Origin: Cyclonatronum proteinivorum
GTDB lineage: Bacteria; Bacteroidota; Rhodothermia; Balneolales; Cyclonatronaceae
Length of the DNA: 64,000 bases
Reading direction: 5' to 3'
Assembly (NCBI RefSeq): GCF_003353065.1
Contig: NZ_CP027806.1
Coordinates: 1,505,353-1,569,352 of the forward strand
Positions 48,801 to 54,311 of the stretch are shown one piece after another (within the stretch, counting starts at the first letter, position 1; every line of letters starts with the position of its first letter). Below the pieces are notes generated by a model. That model was not told the origin of the DNA. It saw only the letters and a list, made by a program, of their open reading frames with translations, and made no database searches. The translations under genes were made by a program, and so were the position numbers.

Positions 48801-50961
48801 AACTGCCGGTGGTGATTTCAGTGATCCGCCGCTTGCTATTCCTGCTGATGATGAAGGCGCAGCTACAACGCTTACCGTGCCTGTTTCAGCCCTTGACGGC
48901 ATTCTCGCAGATCTCGGTATCGAAGAAGGTGGTATTGCAAACCTGCAGTGGACTGTTCGTGCTGAAGCCGGTGACGAAACCCGCCTCGCCAACAGCCCGT
49001 TTGCCATTACGCTTGAGCGTGCTTCTGAACTGCCTGTACCGGCAGCTTTCGACCTGCTCAGCCCGCCAAATAATGCACGTATTGCTGTATTTGAAGCAAA
49101 CGATACCGAGGTCGTCGTAGAGTGGGAAGCAAGCGAAAACGCACAGACTTACACCTGGCTTGCAACCCTGCCAGAGGGTGATTTTGATGAGCCGCTGCTC
49201 GCTATTCCTGCCGATGCAGACGGTGCTGCAACAACACTAACCCTCACTTCCGGCGCTGTTTATGCAGCCTTGACGGGTCTCGGTATTGATCCCGGCACAA
49301 CGGCAACCATTCAGTGGACCGTTAGAGCGGAGAACGATGACTTGACCCGCCTTGCCAATCAGGCATGGACGCTCGTGATCGATGTGCCGCTTGAGGTTAC
49401 CCTCAACGAAGCCCGTGTGCTGCCCGCGAATACGGTTGTGAGCACGTCAGGTCTCGTAACAACACCGGATTTCGGCTTCAACGCTGCGGAGTTCTACTTC
49501 CAGGATGAAGACGGCGGGATGAAAGTCCGCTGGCCCGGCTTTGGGGGCGGAAACACCGACACCCCGTTTGCTGCCGGTCAGGAAGTTCAGATCGTTGGTT
49601 TTATGACGGAGCGTTTCCAGGAAATAGTGATTCAGCCAACAGCTTTTGAAATTCTTTCAGAGGATAACACGCTGCCTGAAGCCAACCCGATCATCGATTA
49701 CGATACGCAGTGGGTGTTCGACAGTGCCGATCAGGGTCGCCGCGTTACCATCCTTGAAGTTTCGCTCGTAGATCCGGATCAATGGCCAACGGAGCCGATC
49801 TCAGCCGGAAGCGGTGTAACCGTTGAAGCGATTGACGCAGATGGCAACATCTATGACATCCGGATTGACCGCGATGAGTCTGAATTCGAAGCAAGCCCGG
49901 TACCGCCAGCAGTCTTTAACCTCTCAGGTGTGCTTGGCCGCTTCAACGAAAACGCGCAAATCTTCCCCTTCTTCGCTTTCGAACTGGAAGAAGTAGCGGA
50001 GTCACCGCGCGTTCAGCTCATCCACAACGCAGCTGATCCGGCCCTTGCCAACGTTGATGTGTATGTTGATGGCGGACTCCTGTTCGGTGATGTGCCTTTC
50101 CGCGGTGCAACGCCGTTCTTTGAAGCTCCCGCCTCTTTCACCGTAAGCCTCACCGCTGCCGGTGCACCCATCGAAGACGCCGTATTTGAAGCCGAAGTTG
50201 AGCTCGATGGCGGCGAATCTTACTATATCATCGCACAGGGTGTACTTGATCCTGAAGCCTTTGATTCGAATCCGAACGGCATCAGCACAGCCTTCACCCT
50301 CGATATTATCGAAGGGGCTGTCGAAGGGGCAAGCGTACCCAACGCCTTCGATTTCATCATCTACCACGGCGTTACCGACGCTCCTGCAGTAGATGTTGTC
50401 GCGCGCGATCTTGCGGCCCTCGCCGAAAACCTCTCCTACACCGACGTGAGTGAATTCTTCATTCAGGTCCCGGCTGATGTTTACACGCTTGATGTGAACC
50501 CTGCCGGAACACCAGACCCGGTGTTCAGCTTTGATGCCGATCTCTCGGCCTTTGCCGGACGTTCCGGAGTAGTGCTTGCGAGCGGTTTCCTCGACGCTTC
50601 ACAGGGTGAAAGCTTTGGCCTCCTCGCGGTACTCGATACCGGCGAAGTTGCCTTCCTAAACCCATCTACAAGCCTCGGGCCCATTGACGGTGTTCCTGTA
50701 GCATTCGAGCTCAGCCAGAACTACCCGAACCCGTTCAACCCCACAACGCAGATTCAGTACGCCCTCCCCGAAGCCACTGATGTACGCGTTGAAGTCTTCA
50801 ACATCTCAGGTCAGCGTGTAGCAGTACTCGTTAACGGTCAGCAGGCCGCCGGGGTACACAACGTAACCTTTGATGGCAGCCGCCTCTCAAGCGGCGTGTA
50901 CCTGTACCGCATACAGGCAGGCAGTTTCCAGCAGGTCCGCAAAATGATGCTCGTGAAATAA
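45814..50961 (+). CDS. Large secreted modular protein (Fn/Ig-like and OB-like modules, DUF4397, sorting tail)
   Basis: 1715 residues. The signal peptide ends at VQAQ (about 34). Five SusE/Fn3-like modules start at residues about 199, 518, 640, 957 and 1079 (F-x-LL-x-PP/PADxTxLV..., EWEAxExAxTYTWLA). Three OB-like segments lie at about 316-500, 755-945 and 1200-1330. A DUF4397-like domain (VQLIHNAADPALANVDVYVDG) lies at about 1395-1610. A type A sorting domain (YPNPFNPTT) covers 1630-1715. No catalytic motif was identified. Order: A-OB-B, A-OB-B, A-OB; the first two units are near-identical DNA copies. It is probably a cell-surface or extracellular adhesion or carbohydrate-binding scaffold (inference). 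It ends at a strong terminator. Confidence 0.8.
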   Translation: MNNHVTKGFGKRFPGFLLWLVPVFLMGFAVQVQAQYTGSGAFTQLNGLAELEDGYYVVTNAPGEFAMNSAHTGVFLPETPVNPVDGILQNPNVADVWLIEADGSSWTIFSEATQQFVSYTGPGNNVQVVDEVTSDNDRWNFDFADGEFVLTNAEITERTLRYNPSSPRFATYASGFGQNLSLFRLGDDNGTEPSPIDPFALLTPPNNTNLPVFEGGTDDVVIEWEAAEGADTYTWLAVAQGGSFDEPLLAIPADNGGAATSLTLTTGAIYDVLAGLGIEEGSVANLTWTVEATAGDDSRLAIQQWAINIVAPVVLADIEALRAADTGSTVYAVANEATFLGGDGFRNTKFFQDASGFGIQIDDAPGIITSTYEIGDNVNLLHGTLGAFQGQLRLTPFVDYGAAVSSGNAIDPLERTLDELSFDDQARLIVVRNVAFENAGQNFGGGGSITSITDPSLDDFTGRHRNVFGGSDITGSPIPEGEWDIVAVVQENNAGLNIAARSLADFSPADDDQAIAAFNLLSPADGTSLVTSPDNETEVIITWEEAEGADTYTWLAVLDGGDFSDPLLALPADDEGAATTLTVTVAALDGILEGLGVAEGESVNLQWTVNAEAGDDSRLANMPFGITLERDSEQPAPAAFSLLSPPDNTRLPVFEGSDDAVVIEWEASENATSYTWLAVPDGGDFSDPLLALAADEEGTAKTLTLTSGAIYDVLTSLGIEEGTIANLEWTVEAANGGLTRLADQQWNISLVAPVVVADIESLRGAETGSTMYAVANEATFLGGDGFRNTKFFQDASGFGIQIDDQPGIISSTYEIGDNVNMLHGTLGIFQGQLRLSPFVDFGAAVSSGNEIEPLERTLDELSFDDQARLIVVRSVSFQNAGQNFGGGGSITSITDPSLDGFNGRHRNVFGGSDITGSPIPEGEWDIVAVVQENNAGLNIAARSLADFSPAEAAIAAFDLLAPADGTSLVTSPDDDTEVVIEWETAEGAETYTWLAVTAGGDFSDPPLAIPADDEGAATTLTVPVSALDGILADLGIEEGGIANLQWTVRAEAGDETRLANSPFAITLERASELPVPAAFDLLSPPNNARIAVFEANDTEVVVEWEASENAQTYTWLATLPEGDFDEPLLAIPADADGAATTLTLTSGAVYAALTGLGIDPGTTATIQWTVRAENDDLTRLANQAWTLVIDVPLEVTLNEARVLPANTVVSTSGLVTTPDFGFNAAEFYFQDEDGGMKVRWPGFGGGNTDTPFAAGQEVQIVGFMTERFQEIVIQPTAFEILSEDNTLPEANPIIDYDTQWVFDSADQGRRVTILEVSLVDPDQWPTEPISAGSGVTVEAIDADGNIYDIRIDRDESEFEASPVPPAVFNLSGVLGRFNENAQIFPFFAFELEEVAESPRVQLIHNAADPALANVDVYVDGGLLFGDVPFRGATPFFEAPASFTVSLTAAGAPIEDAVFEAEVELDGGESYYIIAQGVLDPEAFDSNPNGISTAFTLDIIEGAVEGASVPNAFDFIIYHGVTDAPAVDVVARDLAALAENLSYTDVSEFFIQVPADVYTLDVNPAGTPDPVFSFDADLSAFAGRSGVVLASGFLDASQGESFGLLAVLDTGEVAFLNPSTSLGPIDGVPVAFELSQNYPNPFNPTTQIQYALPEATDVRVEVFNISGQRVAVLVNGQQAAGVHNVTFDGSRLSSGVYLYRIQAGSFQQVRKMMLVK
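46408..47730 (+). repeat. Internal tandem duplication, unit 1 (A-OB-B modules)
   Basis: Encodes residues 199-639. It is repeated head-to-tail by 47731-49047 with an offset of about 1320 bp (440 codons), keeping the frame. The OB-like core is the most similar part (for example 46810-47340 against 48130-48660). Confidence 0.85.
47731..49047 (+). repeat. Internal tandem duplication, unit 2 (A-OB-B modules)
   Basis: Second copy of the 46408-47730 unit, residues 640-1078. A third, strongly diverged A-OB unit follows from 49048, suggesting two rounds of duplication of different age. Confidence 0.85.
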
Positions 50962-51007
50962 GCACACACACGCATCATCAGCGCAAAGCTGAAGTACGCA
51001 CATAACC

Positions 51008-51046
51008 AAAGCGCCGGAAGGATTTTTCCTTTCGGCGCTTTTTTTT
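51008..51046 (+). terminator. Terminator of the 1715-residue protein gene
   Basis: AAAGCGCCGGAAGG pairs with CCTTTCGGCGCTTT around an ATTTTT loop, followed by a T-run that is also the start of dispersed element copy 5. Confidence 0.9.
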
Positions 51047-51127
51047 GGGTAAAACTCAGAGAACATCAAGGTCTTGGGGGACAGATTCTAAGCCCCCAAA
51101 CCAAAGATAAAGGCGTTGCTTTTTGGG
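51039..51127 (+). repeat. Dispersed 3'-end element, copy 5
   Basis: Blocks: TTTTTTTTGGGTAAAACT, GAGAACATCAAGG, CCCCCAAACCAAAGATAAAG, CGTTGCTTTTTGGG. It begins in the T-tract of the terminator of the upstream plus-strand gene. The remainder of the gap to 51455 holds no gene; 51220-51300 is AT-rich. Confidence 0.75.
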
Positions 51128-51455
51128 AGCATAACTGCCCGTTTCAGCTTTCAGCCATCTGCGGACGTATCCCGCTTCCGGGGTTCCTGACTGTAATTGG
51201 TTTAGCGCTATCTCTATGTTTTGTTGTATAATAGCGCAAGAATAAATATATTTTGAAAGCTGAGGGCGAAAGCGTGATTTGAGACGTACGCATCAAGTTT
51301 ATGTTGTCTCAATCTTCACAGCCGGTGAGCTTAACAGAAAAACAGCTCAGAAAAAAACAACTAAAAGAAGCTTTGAGGAGGGATCAGGTTTGTACCAGAA
51401 CATCACCCGGAACTTGAACAGCAACTTCACACAAACATAAACAGCCCATCTTATT

Positions 51456-52301
51456 TTGAATGAAACCGAACACAAAAGGGACAGCCTGATACAGCAGCCC
51501 GAAAAATGGATATCCAAAATTATCAGGCTGACCGGATTCAGAAATCCGGAGGATGTAATTTACATGCTTACGCAAGGCTACTTTCCGTATATGAACTACG
51601 GTATGTTTCCGGTACAGCTTTCCGAAAAGTTCAGCGGTCACCCGGAGGAGGCTGTCAATTACCTTCAATTGTTTGAACTGGGGCGGTCCTTTTATCCCAA
51701 GCAGGCGGATATTCTTGAAATAGGCTGCGGTTTCGGCTACGGAGCCCAACTTGTGGCGGGTGCAGCAAAGCCAAAAACCCTGCTTTCTATAGATAAATCC
51801 CAAAAAGCCATTTCGTATGCCATCCGGTATATGGATACCCAAAAAGTCACTTACAGGCATGAAGCTTTTTCCGACCGCATAGCGCCTGAGAACAGCTTAG
51901 ACGTCATCTACACCGTCGAGAGTGGCGGAAAATTTCCGCGGGAGGAAGACTTTGAAACCGCCATCCGGCTCCTGAAAAAAGGCGGCATTTTTCTGATTGC
52001 GAACATCAATACCCGGGAAGGTCTTGAAAATAAGCGCAGGTTTGCGGCCAAAGCCGGCTTTACCTGTCATGCCGCGCAAGATGTTACACCACAGGTAAAG
52101 GCATATTTGTCCTCAGATAAAAAGATGGCATCGTTTAATGCGTCCATAAATAAAATGCCGTTCTATGCCCCCGTGCTATGGCGGTTGTTTCGCAGCAGTA
52201 TCAAAGAATTCGCCCGCTTGCCCGGCAGCAAAAGTTTTGATCAGCTGGGTGTATCAGAATTTTACTATCACTTCTGCTTCATTAAAACAGAGGATAAATA
52301 A
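51456..52301 (+). CDS. SAM-dependent methyltransferase
   Basis: A 281-residue class I methyltransferase. The SAM-binding motif I is ILEIGCGFGYGAQL (about residue 88-101), followed by the acidic end of beta-2 (LLSIDKSQKAI), then LDVIYTVESGGKFP and LLKKGGIFLIANI (motif III). The N-terminal 85 residues (VIYMLTQGYFPYMNYGMFP) resemble small-molecule or glycolipid O-methyltransferases such as those of mycobacterial PGL synthesis. The substrate is unknown. The start appears to be TTG; the nearby ATG at 51460 is in another frame. It stands alone. Confidence 0.8.
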   Translation: MNETEHKRDSLIQQPEKWISKIIRLTGFRNPEDVIYMLTQGYFPYMNYGMFPVQLSEKFSGHPEEAVNYLQLFELGRSFYPKQADILEIGCGFGYGAQLVAGAAKPKTLLSIDKSQKAISYAIRYMDTQKVTYRHEAFSDRIAPENSLDVIYTVESGGKFPREEDFETAIRLLKKGGIFLIANINTREGLENKRRFAAKAGFTCHAAQDVTPQVKAYLSSDKKMASFNASINKMPFYAPVLWRLFRSSIKEFARLPGSKSFDQLGVSEFYYHFCFIKTEDK

Positions 52302-52433
52302 GCTTATGTTTGATTTCAGGCCTGCCACTTAACACTTCGCGACTGCAACAACTATCGGGATAAACAAACCGCAGGAGTTTGCCTACGAAAAGGCGCTTGC
52401 TGAAATAAAGGCGGGACGAAAACGAACGCATTC
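52302..52433. pseudogene. Possible coding relic left of MITE copy C
   Basis: The stretch 52351-52430 reads as a well-composed helical peptide (INKPQEFAYEKALAEIKAG) with no start. Bases 52334-52360 recur imperfectly at 52640-52666 on the other side of the MITE. This could be a decayed gene interrupted by the element. The evidence is weak. Confidence 0.25.
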
Positions 52434-52621
52434 TAAGTACCCTGAGCATGAGTTTTCAGCTTCAACGCAGCCAGCGGGGAAATTTCACTTCGTGAGAATC
52501 GCTACGCTCGGTGCGCAGTCTTTACACCACACTCAAATTTGGGCTACCGGTGTTTTTCGCTAAGTCAAATTTAAATTTTCCACTTAGCAAATAAACCCTG
52601 TTTAGTTGTGAATAATGCGGG
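52434..52621. mobile_element. MITE-like element, copy C (truncated, reverse orientation)
   Basis: Relative to copies A and B it is inverted. The end GTGAATAATGCGGG (52608-52621) is intact; the other end is lost, the copy starting inside the central palindrome (AAGTACCCTGAGCATGAGTTTTCAGC). It keeps the ~30-bp segment present in copy B and absent from A. The rest of the gap (52622-52894) has only short frames, including a 21-codon one at 52633-52698. Confidence 0.85.
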
Positions 52622-52894
52622 TTAAATCCTGCATGACCATCTTCGCAACTGCTGAACAATCCGGGAATACGATTTTCCAAAAAGTCCTCGCCAAATAATA
52701 CAACAACCAACCCGATCACAAAAAGCTGGTCTTGCTGTAATCGCAGAAGCCATTGGGGAGAAAAAACTAAGAAGCGTCTGCTATCAGACAGGTACAGCCA
52801 TCACGGCGATGATAGTACAGGGATTTAGCAGATGCGTGCGAATTCTGAGGCGACATCTTCCGTATCCTGCACTTTAGTGATGGTTTATGCCCCG

Positions 52895-53557
52895 TCAATC
52901 CTTGGTCTGCTTTTTGCTCTTGCGGCCTGTTTTGCCTTCAATTTTTCGTTTGCTGTACACAATTAAGGGTGTGATAATTATCGTTGGTGCGATCCACGCG
53001 ATCCAGGCCGGGTCGGATTGGATGTTGGTCACAACGAAGGCTGTTATAGCGGCTATGGTTGCGCCGAGCATGGCGCCAAGGTGTCCGCTGATGCGATCTT
53101 TCCCTTTCACCGGGCCCGCCGCAAATTCCCGCAGATTTTGCCCGGCAGTCAATCCGCCGATGAGTCCGAAGAGGACGAGTACCGGTCCGAATCCGTTGCC
53201 TTGCAACTGGAACCAGCCGCCGGTGCCAATCATTACGATTGAGGTCGCGATCATAACCCATGCGGCGGTTTTATCCCAAAACTTAGCTTCACCCTTCCGG
53301 TTAAGGGCAAGACGCCATCCGTGAAATGTGAGATAGTAGCTGAATATTGCAATTACAAATAAGAACAGGTTGGGTTTCAGCAGGGTAAGGGCAATGGAGG
53401 TGACAAAAACGATAGTCATCGCCCAGCAAAATAATCGGCCGCTGTACAGGTGAAGCTGATGCCGGTCGGTCACAAGTTTGGTATATACGGCTACAAAACT
53501 GCTGCCAAGCGCCAGAAAACCCGCTATGATGTGAATAACAAGGATGGGTGAATACAT
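52895..53557 (-). CDS. DUF2306-like polytopic membrane protein
   Basis: A 220-residue inner-membrane protein with about seven TM segments (LVIHIIAGFLALGSSFVAVY, FCWAMTIVFVTSIALTLL, LFLFVIAIFSYYLTFHGW, AAWVMIATSIVMIGTGGW, VLVLFGLIGGLTAG, GAMLGATIAAITAFVV, IAPTIIITPLIV). A conserved-looking His in TM1, a His-Leu-Tyr-Ser-Gly pair before TM2 and a second His before TM6 recall haem- or metal-associated DUF2306/DUF420-like proteins. The C-terminus is strongly basic (KRKIEGKTGRKSKKQ). The function is unknown. Confidence 0.65.
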   Translation of the reverse strand: MYSPILVIHIIAGFLALGSSFVAVYTKLVTDRHQLHLYSGRLFCWAMTIVFVTSIALTLLKPNLFLFVIAIFSYYLTFHGWRLALNRKGEAKFWDKTAAWVMIATSIVMIGTGGWFQLQGNGFGPVLVLFGLIGGLTAGQNLREFAAGPVKGKDRISGHLGAMLGATIAAITAFVVTNIQSDPAWIAWIAPTIIITPLIVYSKRKIEGKTGRKSKKQTKD

Positions 53558-53861
53558 GGTAGTACTGAGTTGTTGGTAGTGTTGTCTGACTTTTCTGATT
53601 TCAATTTCGCACCATTTTACGACAGGCTTCTAACCTTTGTAAGCCTGATTTAGGATTGTGCGCCAACTACGACCATCTTTTTCTGATGTTTCCCGCTTTG
53701 TTTGCAAGAATATCGTAATTAATTTTATAAACAATGAGTTAGGCTGAATGATAGCTAAAATCCTGAATTTTATATGGGATTCGCTTTTCCGTAATAAGGT
53801 ACAAAGCTATGAGTCAACCGCATCATAAAACACAACATAAACAAAAATAAGGAGTTCGGAT
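53558..53861. other. Divergent intergenic region with a tiny upstream frame
   Basis: 304 bp between the membrane protein and the 111-codon gene. At 53810-53851 a 13-codon frame (ATG AGT CAA ... TAA, His/Lys/Gln-rich) ends 10 nt before the next ATG, with AAGGAG between them. It could be a leader peptide or chance. Confidence 0.3.
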
Positions 53862-54197
53862 ATGTCGGAACATGAGGGGTCAAATACACAGCTTGCCGGA
53901 AATACTTCCGGGGGTGGCATGCAGCAGCGCGTGATGAACAGGAGCCGATTTGCGGCTGAGCTACGGCCTGATGCCCGTCCGGGTCCGCGCCTTGCGCCCG
54001 GGAGCAATACAGTCCTGGAAATCCGGGATTCTCTTTCGATTATCCTGTCGGGTACAAGCAGAATTACCGTTTTGCCTGGCCCTGCCTTTGCAAACGTCGG
54101 GACTTCAAGCAGGGAGGGGTCGGTTACAGTGCAGTTGCGGCGGACGCGAGCGTCACCGAAAGTTGGGGACATCGAAATTACCAATCCGCCCGGTTAA
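53862..54197 (+). CDS. Small protein of unknown function
   Basis: 111 residues, no TM segment, no signal peptide and no family I recognise. The N-terminal 45 residues are polar and rich in Gly, Ser and Arg (probably disordered). Residues about 48-108 could be a small beta-rich domain (SNTVLEIRDSLSIILSGTSRITVL... GSVTVQLRR). The start is supported by a Shine-Dalgarno site AAGGAG 7 nt before the ATG, stronger than in most genes here. A minus-strand frame also covers the region but lacks such support. It sits 114 bp upstream of the sensor kinase gene and could be co-regulated with it. Confidence 0.5.
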   Translation: MSEHEGSNTQLAGNTSGGGMQQRVMNRSRFAAELRPDARPGPRLAPGSNTVLEIRDSLSIILSGTSRITVLPGPAFANVGTSSREGSVTVQLRRTRASPKVGDIEITNPPG

Positions 54198-54311
54198 ACT
54201 GCAGGTCTTGAAAAGGTATGTGGTCGGTTTGTTGCAGCGCGTCAGATAGGGTTTTATCATAAGCCTGATCGCTGTATTATGCCTTATATCATGAAATGAG
54301 GCACCTAAATT

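Noticed and set aside
46408-49047. CRISPR-like or mobile repeats in the large surface protein gene
   Set aside because: The repeat is a coding tandem duplication that keeps frame; no spacers or direct repeats of CRISPR size. No CRISPR array was seen anywhere in the window.
53807-54184. 125-codon minus-strand frame over the small unknown gene
   Set aside because: The plus-strand frame has an AAGGAG site at the right distance; the minus-strand one lacks it and reads as a Cys/Arg-rich random sequence.
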